Below are positions 53,284-62,734 of a stretch of 64,000 nucleotides of DNA, one piece after another. Numbering within the stretch: the stretch's first letter is position 1; every line of letters begins with the position of its first letter. The translations under genes and the position numbers were made by a program. Origin of the DNA: Microbacterium sp. NC79. Its GTDB lineage: Bacteria; Actinomycetota; Actinomycetes; Actinomycetales; Microbacteriaceae. The notes under the pieces are model-generated. The model did no database searches. It saw only the letters and a list, made by a program, of their open reading frames with translations, and was not told where the DNA came from. The DNA is taken from NCBI RefSeq assembly GCF_019061125.1, contig NZ_JAHQYI010000001.1:1922001-1986000 (forward strand). Direction: 5' to 3'.

Positions 53284-53620
53284 GGCGCGGGTTGGGGCCG
53301 AGTCGGGGGCAGAGGAGGCGAAAGACGAGCCGCATATTGCGGTGCGGGTGACGCGTAGCGGCGGAGTTGCGGGCATCACCCGTCGTTGGCAAGCGGAAGC
53401 TCCGGCGGGTGACGAGTCGCACTGGGTTGCCGTCATCGAGGAGTGTCCGTGGAATGCGACGCCACCGACAGATCTGCGTGCGGACGGCTTCATGTGGCGC
53501 ATCGTTGCCGTGATTCGGCACGATGAGCGCTCGGTCGTGCTCCCCGAATCGGCGGTGGTCGGGCCCTGGGCAACGCTCATCAGGGTCGTGCGTGACGCAA
53601 GTGTTGAGCCGGGCGTCTAG
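53261..53620 (+). CDS. Emfourin-type protealysin inhibitor
   Basis: A 119-residue protein. The core VRVTRSGGVAGITRRWQAEA and RADGFMWRIVAVIR matches emfourin/protealin inhibitors of M4 proteases, which are encoded next to their target and block it inside the cell. A charged, disordered-looking N terminus precedes it. GAGG lies 3 nt before ATG 53261; ATG 53243 is the alternative. It overlaps the protease gene by 23 nt and the convergent folA by 4 nt. Confidence 0.78.
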   Translation: MPPSSDDEARVGAESGAEEAKDEPHIAVRVTRSGGVAGITRRWQAEAPAGDESHWVAVIEECPWNATPPTDLRADGFMWRIVAVIRHDERSVVLPESAVVGPWATLIRVVRDASVEPGV

Positions 53621-54171
53621 AGTTCTTCGTCTAACGCCCAGGTTTCGAAGCGGTATGCCGGGCCGCGGTCGGAGGGCGTGAAGCCGTCTTCGGGAGTCGA
53701 CGTCACGTTCACAAAACCGGGAGGTAGCGCGGGAGCGAAGGTGTCTCCGTCTGGCACTTCGAGGTCAAGTACCGTCACGACCGCGATATCGGCGCGGTCT
53801 GCGGTGCTTTCGTAGAGCGCACCGCCGCCGACAACCCATACGAGTTCGCCGCCGGGAGCGTCGGCAGCGGCGGCAAGCGCGTCATCCAGGTTGGTGAAAA
53901 CGCGAGCGCCAGCGGCTTCCGCTTCGGCGGTCACATGGGGGTCGCTCGTGAGCACGAAGTTGGTGCGTCCGTCAAACGGTCGAAAGCGCGGTGGGATGGA
54001 CTCCCATGTGCGCCGTCCCATCACGACCGGGTGACCCATCGTCGTCTCTTTGAAGTGCGCCATGTCTTCCGGCGCCTTCCACGGCATGTCTCCTGCGCGT
54101 CCGATGACACCGTCACGGGTCTGCGCCCAGATGAGGCCGATGGCCTGGGGCGGAAGTTCAGGAAGCTGCAT
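53617..54171 (-). CDS. folA: Dihydrofolate reductase
   Basis: A 184-residue NADPH-dependent enzyme regenerating tetrahydrofolate. IGLIWAQTRDGVIGRAGDMPW, PEDMAHFKETTMGHPVVMGRRTWESIP, FVLTSDP and VWVVGGGALYE are the standard DHFR motifs; the catalytic acid is Asp/Glu after PW (APED). It starts 2 nt after thyA. Confidence 0.95.
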   Translation of the reverse strand: MQLPELPPQAIGLIWAQTRDGVIGRAGDMPWKAPEDMAHFKETTMGHPVVMGRRTWESIPPRFRPFDGRTNFVLTSDPHVTAEAEAAGARVFTNLDDALAAAADAPGGELVWVVGGGALYESTADRADIAVVTVLDLEVPDGDTFAPALPPGFVNVTSTPEDGFTPSDRGPAYRFETWALDEEL

Positions 54172-54173
54172 GG

Positions 54174-54980
54174 CTAGACCGCAACCGGTGCCGAGATCTG
54201 CGCGTGGTGCTGGTAGTTATGCACCGCGAAGTCATCGAACGAGTAGTCAAAGATCGACTCGGGCGTACGCGTGAAGGTGAGCGTGGGCGACGGGAACGGT
54301 TCGCGCTCCAATTGCGTCTTGACCTGTTCGAGGTGGTTGTCGTAAATGTGTACGTCTCCACCTGTCCAGACGAATTCGCCGACATCGAGACCGACCTGCT
54401 GGGCGATCATGCGGGTCAGCAACGCGTACGAGGCGATGTTGAAAGGCACGCCGAGAAACATGTCGGCGGAGCGCTGGTACAGCTGGCAGGAGAGTTTGCC
54501 GTCAGCGACGTAGAACTGGAAGAACGCGTGGCACGGCGGCAACGCCATGTTCTTGATCTCGGCCACGTTCCAGGCGGAGACGATGATCCGGCGGGAGTCT
54601 GGGTTGGTCTTTAACTGCTCAATGACCTGAGCGATCTGGTCGATGTGCTCGCCATCGGGTGTCGGCCATGAGCGCCACTGCACGCCGTACACCGGTCCGA
54701 GTTCGCCGTTTTCGTCGGCCCACTCGTTCCAAATGCGCACGCCGTTCTCTTGTAGCCAGGAGACGTTTGATTCGCCACGCAAGAACCACAGCAGTTCAAG
54801 CGCGACCGACTTAAAGTGCACGCGCTTGGTGGTGATCAGCGGGAAGGAATCATTCGCCAGGTCAAACCGCAGCTGCCTGCCAAACACGCTTGTGGTTCCG
54901 GTGCCCGTGCGATCCGTCTTGTGGGTGCCGTTGGCCAGCACATCTCGCAGCAGATCCTCATACGGCGTCGCGATCGTCAT
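54174..54980 (-). CDS. thyA: Thymidylate synthase
   Basis: A 268-residue ThyA making dTMP from dUMP and methylene-tetrahydrofolate. Motifs: [18 protein letters not shown], the catalytic [30 protein letters not shown] and [14 protein letters not shown] chose ATG 54980; TACGAT lies 7 nt upstream with GGGAG between, and upstream in-frame codons run into non-conserved sequence. Operon with folA. Confidence 0.95.
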   Translation of the reverse strand: MTIATPYEDLLRDVLANGTHKTDRTGTGTTSVFGRQLRFDLANDSFPLITTKRVHFKSVALELLWFLRGESNVSWLQENGVRIWNEWADENGELGPVYGVQWRSWPTPDGEHIDQIAQVIEQLKTNPDSRRIIVSAWNVAEIKNMALPPCHAFFQFYVADGKLSCQLYQRSADMFLGVPFNIASYALLTRMIAQQVGLDVGEFVWTGGDVHIYDNHLEQVKTQLEREPFPSPTLTFTRTPESIFDYSFDDFAVHNYQHHAQISAPVAV

Positions 54981-55119
54981 GGCTCCCATCGTATGTGGCT
55001 CAGGGCTCCCCGGCTCCATTCGGTGGGTCATGTCGCGTAGCGGCGCGGTCTCAAACACGACGCCTGTCTGACATAGGGGCGGGGTGTACGCCGGCCCGCT
55101 CAGCCCAGCTTTGGGCGAG

Positions 55120-55140
55120 CTAGGCGGCGATGCCGTAACA
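55120..55140 (-). pseudogene. Vestigial 3' end of a DUF222-HNH gene
   Basis: On the minus strand it reads CYGIAA-stop, matching the RYDIAA-stop end of the intact gene 83 bp upstream. GGCGGCGATG is shared base for base. It suggests recombination between DUF222 copies. Confidence 0.4.
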
Positions 55141-55149
55141 AACAAAGCC

Positions 55150-55172
55150 GGGCCGGGTGGGGTGGGGTGGGG
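55150..55172 (+). other. G-quadruplex-forming motif
   Basis: Five G-tracts (GGG, GGG, GGGG, GGGG, GGGG) are separated by loops of 2, 1, 1 and 1 nt on the plus strand. It lies between the intact DUF222-HNH gene and its vestigial tail. Confidence 0.75.
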
Positions 55173-55202
55173 CAGATCGTCGCTCAGTTAGGCCGTCGGC
55201 CG

Positions 55203-56651
55203 TTAGGCGGCGATGTCGTATCGAGCGCGGCCGCCGAGGCGTGGGGTTTGTGTCGGGTCGACGGTGGCGGGTGGGATGATCCACACTTTCGACGTACGTT
55301 TGGTGCCGTCGACGTGGATGGTCCAGCCATTGTCGTGAATACGGTGATGGCAGCTCGTGCAGAGCAGGACGCCGTTGTTGAGGTCGGTTGGGCCGGTGTC
55401 TCGCTGCCACCATCGGATGTGATGCGCTTTCGTCATTTGGGGTGGCAACCCGCACATGACGCATCCGCCGTCTCGTTCGACGAGCGCGAGGCGTTGCGCC
55501 TTCGTGAAGAGTCGCTTTTCACGACCCCAATCGAGAATCTCACCATCCGACCCGAGGACAGCGGGGATAACACCACCACTCGCGGCCATTTGCCTGCAGG
55601 TGCTGATGCTGATCGGCTGGTCGGTGCCGTCGATCGTCGCGACACCAGTGCCGGCGGTGAGGTCATCAAGGCTCACGCGGACAATGACGGTCGCGCCGGT
55701 GAGGGGGAGTTCGTTGTTGTCGCATCCGGTGATGTGCTCGCAGATCGCGGTGAGCGCGTCGGCTTGCAGTTGCGCGACGGTGCGACGATCGTCACCCGGC
55801 ATCGCCCATCCCTCGGGAGCGTCCCCGGCCGCGGCAGTTCCCACATCATTCGGGACGCCAGAGCCCGTGGCGGTGCCTTCGCATGTGTCACTGTGACCGG
55901 CGTTGGCGTTGGGGTTGGTGTTGCGGGCTTGGAAGGTGGCGGTGACCCAGGCTTGGATCGCGTTCTTGATCGGGGCACCTGACGCGACGTCGGTGCGGAA
56001 GTTCACGAACAGGGACCCGTCACGTTCAAACATCGTCAGTGACCGGCTGGCACGGGCCTCATCTTCGCGAGGTTCAACACCGTCGGGGTTCAACCATGCT
56101 TCGGCGCGGGTGACGAGTTTGCGGACGTCATCACACGAGAGCCCCGCAGCACCCTCCACCAGAAGAGCCTCAGCCTCAACGATCTGCTCGATACTCGCGT
56201 TCAGGCGCGCACGGTCCAGCATCGCGACGATCAGCGACCCGGCGGCCGCGGCAATCGTGCCCCGCTGTAACGCGTCTTGTACCGCCGGATACTTCGGAGG
56301 CAACTTCTCACCGAGCAGGTTCGACCGCGGCGCGGTCGCTTTACCCAGTTTTGTGAGCTTTGACGCATCGCCGGTCGTACCACCGGTTGTTGCCGCGATC
56401 AGCGTCGCCGAGTTGCGAAAACCCTGCTGCTTCGCGAGACCATCCGGCCCCAACTCAGGCCGTGACTCATGCTCAATGCCCGCGGCGACTTCTGCGCGGA
56501 GTCCGTCAAACCTTCGTTGCAATGTTCCCATCGCGGCATTCACTGCCAGTAACTGCGTGCGGTCTAAATCGGTGCCACATTCCGCATCGCACCACGCCGA
56601 CTCGAGCGCCGCAACGGCTTCGAGAAGAGGGGTGAGATGTGGATTGCTCAT
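55203..56651 (-). CDS. HNH endonuclease signature protein with DUF222 (13E12 repeat family), copy 2
   Basis: A 482-residue protein. DUF222 spans about 10-310. The HNH region near 390-440 reads CVMCGLPPQMTKAHHIRWWQRDTGPTDLNNGVLLCTSCHHRIHDNGW, with both CxxC pairs and the His-Asn-His residues intact. It lacks the Asp/Pro tail of copy 1. The promoter is well formed and overlaps a LexA-like box; TAAAAT ends 6 nt before the ATG, indicating a leaderless message. Confidence 0.88.
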   Translation of the reverse strand: MSNPHLTPLLEAVAALESAWCDAECGTDLDRTQLLAVNAAMGTLQRRFDGLRAEVAAGIEHESRPELGPDGLAKQQGFRNSATLIAATTGGTTGDASKLTKLGKATAPRSNLLGEKLPPKYPAVQDALQRGTIAAAAGSLIVAMLDRARLNASIEQIVEAEALLVEGAAGLSCDDVRKLVTRAEAWLNPDGVEPREDEARASRSLTMFERDGSLFVNFRTDVASGAPIKNAIQAWVTATFQARNTNPNANAGHSDTCEGTATGSGVPNDVGTAAAGDAPEGWAMPGDDRRTVAQLQADALTAICEHITGCDNNELPLTGATVIVRVSLDDLTAGTGVATIDGTDQPISISTCRQMAASGGVIPAVLGSDGEILDWGREKRLFTKAQRLALVERDGGCVMCGLPPQMTKAHHIRWWQRDTGPTDLNNGVLLCTSCHHRIHDNGWTIHVDGTKRTSKVWIIPPATVDPTQTPRLGGRARYDIAA

Positions 56652-56657
56652 ACCCCC

Positions 56658-56686
56658 ATTTTAGAACAGAGCTTCGAATAGTTCAA
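56658..56686 (-). promoter_or_regulatory. Promoter with SOS (LexA)-like box for DUF222-HNH gene 2
   Basis: On the minus strand TTGAAC (56686-56681), a 17-nt spacer and TAAAAT (56663-56658) form a good sigma-70-type promoter. Inside the spacer and overlapping the -10, TAGAACAGAGCTTCGA (plus strand, 56662-56677) matches TCGAAC-N4-GTTCGA at 10 of 12 positions. A repressor there would block the promoter. Confidence 0.65.
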
Positions 56687-56737
56687 GGATTTTCAAGAAT
56701 AGGAATGAAAAACTTGTGCGCGATATGCCTCCCTTTC

Positions 56738-56899
56738 TCATCGTGGCCGCGACTCACACCCGCTCAGCGACCACCATTCCCCATCGCGGATCAACAAAAG
56801 GAACACCCGAGACGACACCGTCCGCCGCGCATACTCACGACCCGCCCCTGCTAGTTCCGCCTGAGCCCACTCCACCCCTAGCCCCGCAGCATCCGCCAC
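56738..56899 (-). CDS. Possible small protein or gene remnant
   Basis: A 53-residue frame, VADAAGLGVEWAQAELAGAG then REYARRTVSSRVFLLLIRDGEWWSLSGCESRPR. Its amphipathic, Trp-rich end looks protein-like. There is no clear ribosome binding site and the frame stays open upstream without a good start, so it may be a remnant. Confidence 0.3.
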   Translation of the reverse strand: MADAAGLGVEWAQAELAGAGREYARRTVSSRVFLLLIRDGEWWSLSGCESRPR

Positions 56900-56944
56900 T
56901 GAATCCTCGACGTCACTGCGCAGCGGCGATAGTGTGAACGAACC

Positions 56945-57823
56945 ATGGCTCTTTCGTTTGATCCTCTGTGGCCGCGTGCTGGCGGCTGGCCCGCTTTTGA
57001 TGGTTCCGCCGATGTCGCCGTTCTCGGCGTTCCTGCGCACCTGACCTCCCTCTCCCCAACGGGAGCGCACGAGACCCCTGCGGCGATTCGCGAGGCAATT
57101 CAACGCTTCTCCCCCGCGCTAGTGACGGGCGAGCACATCGTTGATCTCAGCGAACTGATCGTTCGCGACGCGGGCGACGTGCGCGACCCTGACAGCCCCG
57201 AGGGCGAAGAGCGCACCACGGCGCACGTCTCCGAACTCGCCCGCACGTCGCGCCTGGTCGTCGCGCTCGGTGGCGACAACAGCGTCACGTACGCGGCGGC
57301 GCGTGGCGCGCACGCCACCGGACTCATCACGCTTGACGCGCACTACGACGTGCGTGATGGCGTCTCTAACGGTTCGCCCGTACGGAGGCTCGTCGAATCG
57401 GGCCTTGATCCGCACCGCATCGTGCAAATTGGTATCGCCGATTTCGCGAACTCGGTCGCGTACGCAAAGCGCGTGCGTGACCTCGGCATCACGGTGATCG
57501 GCATCGATGACGTGCGTCGCCGCGGCATCGACGATGTCGTCGCCGAGGCACTGGAAATTGCCGGCACCGGCCCCGTGCACTTCGATATTGATGTCGACGT
57601 TGCCGACCGTTCGGTCGCCCCCGGATGCCCGGCAAGTGTTCCCGGTGGCCTCGCCGCATGGGAGTTGCGCGCCCTGGTGCGCGGCATCGGACGCAGCACT
57701 ACGGTGGCATCAGCCGACATCACCGAGGTCGATGCCACCGCCGATGCCGAAGATGGCCGCACCGTCCGCCTCGCGGCCCTCTGCCTACTCGAACTCATCG
57801 CCGCCGTCTCGGAGCGTGCGTGA
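56945..57823 (+). CDS. hutG: Formimidoylglutamase / arginase-agmatinase family hydrolase
   Basis: A 292-residue ureohydrolase-fold enzyme. Metal-site motifs are GGDNSVTYA near 101 (Asn where arginases have His), TLDAHYDVRDG near 122 and HFDIDVDVAD near 215. Context with hutI, hutU and hutH makes formimidoylglutamate hydrolysis, the last step of histidine degradation, the likely role; agmatinase is the alternative. It overlaps the next gene by 1 nt. Confidence 0.82.
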   Translation: MALSFDPLWPRAGGWPAFDGSADVAVLGVPAHLTSLSPTGAHETPAAIREAIQRFSPALVTGEHIVDLSELIVRDAGDVRDPDSPEGEERTTAHVSELARTSRLVVALGGDNSVTYAAARGAHATGLITLDAHYDVRDGVSNGSPVRRLVESGLDPHRIVQIGIADFANSVAYAKRVRDLGITVIGIDDVRRRGIDDVVAEALEIAGTGPVHFDIDVDVADRSVAPGCPASVPGGLAAWELRALVRGIGRSTTVASADITEVDATADAEDGRTVRLAALCLLELIAAVSERA

Positions 57824-58293
57824 TGCAACTGACCCTGATTCGGCACGCGAAGAGCTCGTGGGACGACCCCGACCTCAGCGACTTTGACCGCCCGCTTGAC
57901 CGTCGCGGTCTGCGCGACGCTCCCGTGATGGCACACCTGGTGGCCGCCCGCAAACAGCAGATCGACGTGATCCTGTCATCGACCGCCGTGCGCGCGGCAA
58001 GCACCGCCCAGTACTTTGCCGATGCGCTGGGCGCCGAGATTGAGTTCTTCGACCAGCTTTACAACGCCGACCCGCGACGCATCGCCGATCTGGTCGCCGA
58101 ACGTGAAGAAGAAAACGTCGCTGTGGTGGCGCACGACCCCACACTCAGCATTCTGGCGCGGCACTTCGGTCCGCAGATTCCGCACATGCCGACATGCGCC
58201 GTCGCGTGGTTCACGTGGGGCGCAGACACATGGCGCGAGGCATTCCGCACGCCGCCGACGCGCGTGCAGTACGACATCCCGCGAGAAAACTAG
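57823..58293 (+). CDS. SixA-like histidine phosphatase
   Basis: A 156-residue phosphohistidine phosphatase-type protein of the histidine phosphatase superfamily. The catalytic RHG-type motif is [29 protein letters not shown] (His8), with the second His in VVAHDPTLS near 104. It starts in TGATG overlap with hutG, so the two are coupled; why a phosphatase is tied to histidine use is unclear. Convergent with hutI by 4 nt. Confidence 0.85.
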   Translation: MQLTLIRHAKSSWDDPDLSDFDRPLDRRGLRDAPVMAHLVAARKQQIDVILSSTAVRAASTAQYFADALGAEIEFFDQLYNADPRRIADLVAEREEENVAVVAHDPTLSILARHFGPQIPHMPTCAVAWFTWGADTWREAFRTPPTRVQYDIPREN

Positions 58294-59438
58294 CCGGTAA
58301 TTACCCGCTCCACCATCGGCACTCCCGGCCGGTATGCCAGGTGGATGCGCGAGGGTGCCCGCAACACTGCGAGGTGAGCGGCGGAACCAACGGCCAGGTT
58401 GCCGACGTCGGTGCGGCCGAGCGCCGCAGCACCTCCGGCTGTTGCCGCCCACACGGCCTCGGCAGGAGACATCCCCATCTCGCGCACCGCGAGGGCGATC
58501 ATCAGCGGCATCGAGGTCGTGAAGCTGGTGCCCGGGTTGCAATCGCTCGCCAACGCCACGGTCACCCCCGCATCGAGCAAGCGCCGCGCGTTCGGATACG
58601 GATGCTTCGTCGAGAACTCCACCCCAGGCAGCAGCGTCGCCACAGTGTCTGAGCCGGCGAGCAACGCCACATCGTGATCACTGAGGTAGGTGCAGTGATC
58701 AACGCTTGCCGCCCCCATCTCGACGGCCAACGCCACGCCACCGCCCTCGCCGAGCTGATTGCCATGCACGCGCGGCTTCAGCCCCGCTTCAATTCCTGCC
58801 TGCAAAACACGGCGAGACTCGTCCACGTCAAACGCACCGCGTTCGCAGAACACGTCGATCCAGGTGGCGTACGGCGCAACCGCCGACAGCATGTCACCGC
58901 ACACCAGATCCACATACGCATCACGGTTGTCGGCATACTCGACCGGAACCACGTGGGCACCGAGGAAGGTGACCTCGTCAGTGACTTCTCGCGCGAGGCG
59001 CGCGAGCTTAGCCTCCGACTCAACGTCGAGGCCGTAGCCCGTCTTGATTTCCAGGGTCGTGGTTCCCTGGCTCAGACACTCGGCGACAAACCCGTGCAGT
59101 CGCGTGCGCAGTGCTTGATCCGACGCGTCGCGTGTCGCCGCGACAGTCGTGCGGATCCCGCCAGCCGCATACGGGGTTCCGGTCATTCTGGCGGCAAACT
59201 CCTCGGCCCGATCCCCACCGAAAACAAGGTGCGTGTGACTGTCAACGAACCCGGGGATGACGGCCGCACCCTCCACGTCGATCACGCGCTCCGCTGGTTC
59301 CGCGCGCCGGGCGTCACCGACCCAGGCGACGCGCCCGTTCTCGATGCGCACGGCGGCGCCATGTAGCGTGCCGCACGCGTCGCTATCGGTGGCGACGTTC
59401 GTCGTGAGCTCACCAATGCCGGTGACGAGGGTTGCCAT
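58290..59438 (-). CDS. hutI: Imidazolonepropionase
   Basis: A 382-residue amidohydrolase that opens imidazolone propionate to formimidoylglutamate. Metal ligands are in [22 protein letters not shown] (near 57), with [28 protein letters not shown] and [29 protein letters not shown], all specific to HutI. Its ATG shares one base with the hutU stop. Confidence 0.95.
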   Translation of the reverse strand: MATLVTGIGELTTNVATDSDACGTLHGAAVRIENGRVAWVGDARRAEPAERVIDVEGAAVIPGFVDSHTHLVFGGDRAEEFAARMTGTPYAAGGIRTTVAATRDASDQALRTRLHGFVAECLSQGTTTLEIKTGYGLDVESEAKLARLAREVTDEVTFLGAHVVPVEYADNRDAYVDLVCGDMLSAVAPYATWIDVFCERGAFDVDESRRVLQAGIEAGLKPRVHGNQLGEGGGVALAVEMGAASVDHCTYLSDHDVALLAGSDTVATLLPGVEFSTKHPYPNARRLLDAGVTVALASDCNPGTSFTTSMPLMIALAVREMGMSPAEAVWAATAGGAAALGRTDVGNLAVGSAAHLAVLRAPSRIHLAYRPGVPMVERVITG

Positions 59439-61096
59439 TAGGCGTCCATCATCGGAATTGTGAGGCCCCGCTCTCGCGCGATATCGGCGGCGTGCTCATA
59501 GCCAGCATCGACGTGACGCATAACCCCGGTACCCGGGTCGTTCGTCAATACCCGCTCAATCTTCTCGGCGGCAAGCGCCGTACCGTCGGCGACGGTCACC
59601 TGGCCAGCGTGGATCGATCGGCCAATACCGACGCCACCGCCGTGGTGAATCGAGACCCACGAGGCACCGGACGCGGTGTTGAGCAGGGCGTTCAGCAGCG
59701 GCCAGTCGGCGATCGCGTCGGAACCATCCTTCATGGATTCGGTTTCGCGGTAGGGGCTGGCGACGGAACCAGAATCCAGGTGATCACGGCCAATCACGAT
59801 GGGCGCGGAGAGTTCTCCTGATGCCACCATCTCGTTGAACTTAAGACCAGCCAGGTGGCGCTCCTTGTAGCCCAACCAGCAGATGCGGGCGGGCAGACCC
59901 TCAAAGTGCACCTTCTCGCCCGCCTGCTCGAGCCAACGGTGCAGCGCGGCATCGTGCGGGAAGAGCTCGGCAATGGCGCGGTCGGTCTTGCGAATGTCTT
60001 CCGGGTCGCCGGAGAGCGCCACCCAGCGGAACGGGCCACGTCCCTCTTCAAACTGGGGGCGAATGTACGCGGGCACGAAGCCGGGGAACTCGAAGGCGCG
60101 GTCGTATCCACCCAGTTGCGCTTCTGCACGGATCGAGTTGCCATAGTCGAAGACAGCGGCACCCGCGTCTTGAAACTCGACCATCGCGCGCACGTGAGCC
60201 GCCATCGCCGCGCGAGACTTTTCGGTGAACCCTTCCGGATCCCGTGTCGCTTCCGCCTTCCACTCATCGACGCTGACGCCGATCGGGAGGTAAGCGAGCG
60301 GATCGTGTGCGCTGGTCTGGTCGGTGACAATATCGATGGGGGTGCCACGGCGCAGAAGTTCGGGGAACACCTCGGCGGCGTTGCCAACGACGCCGACCGA
60401 GAGGGCCTCCCCCGCGTTCTTCGCGGCAACGACGCGTTCAACGGCAGCGTCAAGATCGGTGGTGTACTCGTCGAGGTAACCGTGGTCGACGCGGCGAGCC
60501 AAGCGGCTTTCGTCGACGTCAACGATCAGCACGGCTCCGCCGTTGAAGGTGACGGCGAGCGGCTGCGCGCCGCCCATGCCGCCAGCGCCGCCGGTCAGCG
60601 TGAGCGTACCCGCAAGGCTTTCACGCCCGAGTGAACGTGCAACAGCAGCGAAGGTTTCGTATGTGCCCTGCAGGATTCCCTGCGTGCCAATGTAGATCCA
60701 TGATCCGGCGGTCATCTGGCCGTACATCGTGAGGCCGAGGTCTTCGAGACGACGGAACTCCGGCCACGTCGCCCAGTCGCCGACGAGGTTGGAGTTGGCG
60801 ATGAGCACCCGAGGCGCCCAGTCGTGTGTGCGAAAGACACCCACCGGCTTGCCCGACTGCACGAGCAGCGTCTCATCGGGCGCCATCTCATCAAGCGTGC
60901 GAATGATCGCGTCATATGCCGCCCACGATCGCGCGGCCCGTCCGGTTCCGCCGTAAACGACAAGGTCTTCTGGGTGTTCGGCAACCTCGGGGTCGAGGTT
61001 GTTCATCAGCATGCGCTTGGCGGCTTCCGCTCCCCAGCTCTGTGCTGTGCGTTCGTTGCCGCGGGTCGCGCGAATGGTGCGTGGCGTCGTTGTCAT
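59438..61096 (-). CDS. hutU: Urocanate hydratase
   Basis: A 552-residue NAD-dependent urocanase converting urocanate to imidazolone propionate. Motifs include [33 protein letters not shown], the NAD loop [32 protein letters not shown] and [13 protein letters not shown] with the catalytic Cys. AAGGAG precedes ATG 61096. Confidence 0.96.
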   Translation of the reverse strand: MTTTPRTIRATRGNERTAQSWGAEAAKRMLMNNLDPEVAEHPEDLVVYGGTGRAARSWAAYDAIIRTLDEMAPDETLLVQSGKPVGVFRTHDWAPRVLIANSNLVGDWATWPEFRRLEDLGLTMYGQMTAGSWIYIGTQGILQGTYETFAAVARSLGRESLAGTLTLTGGAGGMGGAQPLAVTFNGGAVLIVDVDESRLARRVDHGYLDEYTTDLDAAVERVVAAKNAGEALSVGVVGNAAEVFPELLRRGTPIDIVTDQTSAHDPLAYLPIGVSVDEWKAEATRDPEGFTEKSRAAMAAHVRAMVEFQDAGAAVFDYGNSIRAEAQLGGYDRAFEFPGFVPAYIRPQFEEGRGPFRWVALSGDPEDIRKTDRAIAELFPHDAALHRWLEQAGEKVHFEGLPARICWLGYKERHLAGLKFNEMVASGELSAPIVIGRDHLDSGSVASPYRETESMKDGSDAIADWPLLNALLNTASGASWVSIHHGGGVGIGRSIHAGQVTVADGTALAAEKIERVLTNDPGTGVMRHVDAGYEHAADIARERGLTIPMMDA

Positions 61097-61127
61097 GCTC
61101 ACTCCTTGTTCGATGTGCGTCGTGCGC

Positions 61128-62663
61128 TTAGTTGTTGACACCGCGGGCAGCGGCGAGAACCTGACCCGAGAGCACCATCTCGGTGATGGCCTCCATGTCT
61201 GGCGAAAGGAAACGGTCGGGGCCGGGGCCCGCAACCTCGGTACGGATGAGCTCGCGGACGGCTCCCGTCGCGGGGCCAGGCTGCAGCGGCGCACGCAGGT
61301 CTAGTGCGCGAGAACCGGTCAGCAGCTCAATAGCCAGCACTCGGGCCAGGCCATCAATACCGCGGCGGAGCTTGCGGGCAGCGGCCCACCCCATCGACAC
61401 GTGGTCTTCCTGCATCGCAGACGACGGAATCGAGTCGACGGATGCCGGAACCGCGAGACGCTTCAGCTCAGACACAATGCCTGCCGCCGCGTACTGCGCG
61501 ATCATCAGGCCGGAATCCACGCCCACTTCATGAGCGAGAAACGGCGGAAGCCCGTGGCTGCGGGACTTGTCGAGCGCACGGTCGGTACGGCGCTCAGAAA
61601 TCGAGGCGACATCGGCAATCGCGATCGCAAGGAAGTCGAGCACGTAAGCAACCGGGGCCCCGTGGAAGTTTCCGTTCGATTCCACCCGACCATCGAGAGT
61701 GACGACCGGGTTATCGACGACGGACGCCAGCTCGCGGTCCGCGATGAGGGCGGCGTGTGCGGCGGTGTCGCGGGCGGCGCCGTGCACCTGCGGCGAGCAA
61801 CGCAGCGAGTACGCGTCCTGCACGCGGGTGTCTTCCGGGCCCTTGTGGCTCTGCACCATGGGAGAAGGATTGAGGTACGCGCGCAGGTTCGCGGCGGATT
61901 GGCCCTGACCAAGCTGCGGGCGCAGGTCCATGAGGTCTTGCGCGAACACCGCGTCGGTGCCGAGCTGCGATTCGATCGACATGGCTGCAGACAGATCAGC
62001 AACTTCGAGGAGGTTCTCCAGGTCGTGCAGCGCGAGCACGAGCATGCCCAGCATGCCGTCCGTGCCGTTGATGAGGGCGAGCCCCTCTTTCTCCCGCAGC
62101 TCAAGCGGCGCAATGCCCGCGGCATTCAGGGCTTCGGCAGCCGGAACCTGCACGCCGGCAACACGTACGTCACCTTCGCCCATCGCGGCGAGCGCGATGT
62201 GCGAGAGCGGGGCGAGGTCTCCAGAGCACCCGAGTGAACCGTACTCCCGCACGATCGGGGTGATGCCAGCGTTCAGCATGGCCGCGTACGTCTCAACGAC
62301 GATGGGGCGCACACCCGTGCGGCCAGATACCAGGGTGCGCAGTCGCAACAGGTGCAGCGCCCGCACCACTTCCGTCTCGACTTCAGCCCCGGTTCCGGCG
62401 GCGTGCGAGCGGATCAGGCTGGCCTGCAACTGGGCGCGGCGGTCGGGAGAAATGAAGGTCGTGGCAAGCGCACCGAACCCGGTCGAGACACCGTAGTGCG
62501 GCACCGCATCGTCGGCGAGGGCCTCGATGCGAGCGCGCGACTCGGCGACGCCGGCGAGGGCGTCAGGGTCGATCGTGACCGGTGCGCCGTGGCGCGCGAC
62601 GGCGACGACCTCCGCAGGGGTGAGAGGAAGACGGCCGACGGTCACGGTCTGGAGAGCACTCAT
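61128..62663 (-). CDS. hutH: Histidine ammonia-lyase
   Basis: A 511-residue lyase removing ammonia from histidine to give urocanate. [19 protein letters not shown] holds the catalytic Tyr loop. The MIO-forming triad reads Cys-Ser-Gly in [25 protein letters not shown], where many lyases have Ala-Ser-Gly. [15 protein letters not shown] is also diagnostic. First gene of hutHUI, divergent from the IclR gene. Confidence 0.96.
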   Translation of the reverse strand: MSALQTVTVGRLPLTPAEVVAVARHGAPVTIDPDALAGVAESRARIEALADDAVPHYGVSTGFGALATTFISPDRRAQLQASLIRSHAAGTGAEVETEVVRALHLLRLRTLVSGRTGVRPIVVETYAAMLNAGITPIVREYGSLGCSGDLAPLSHIALAAMGEGDVRVAGVQVPAAEALNAAGIAPLELREKEGLALINGTDGMLGMLVLALHDLENLLEVADLSAAMSIESQLGTDAVFAQDLMDLRPQLGQGQSAANLRAYLNPSPMVQSHKGPEDTRVQDAYSLRCSPQVHGAARDTAAHAALIADRELASVVDNPVVTLDGRVESNGNFHGAPVAYVLDFLAIAIADVASISERRTDRALDKSRSHGLPPFLAHEVGVDSGLMIAQYAAAGIVSELKRLAVPASVDSIPSSAMQEDHVSMGWAAARKLRRGIDGLARVLAIELLTGSRALDLRAPLQPGPATGAVRELIRTEVAGPGPDRFLSPDMEAITEMVLSGQVLAAARGVNN

Positions 62664-62716
62664 AGTCTGATTTCACACCGAAGCTGCGCCCGGAAACAGG
62701 GGTTCATGCCACAATG

Positions 62717-62734
62717 TGTCTGATATGTCAGACA
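62717..62734. promoter_or_regulatory. Palindromic operator overlapping the IclR start
   Basis: TGTCTGATATGTCAGACA is a perfect 7+4+7 inverted repeat containing the ATG at 62725. A half site (AGTCTGA) recurs near 62668 next to the hutH start. It probably binds the IclR regulator for autocontrol. Confidence 0.5.
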
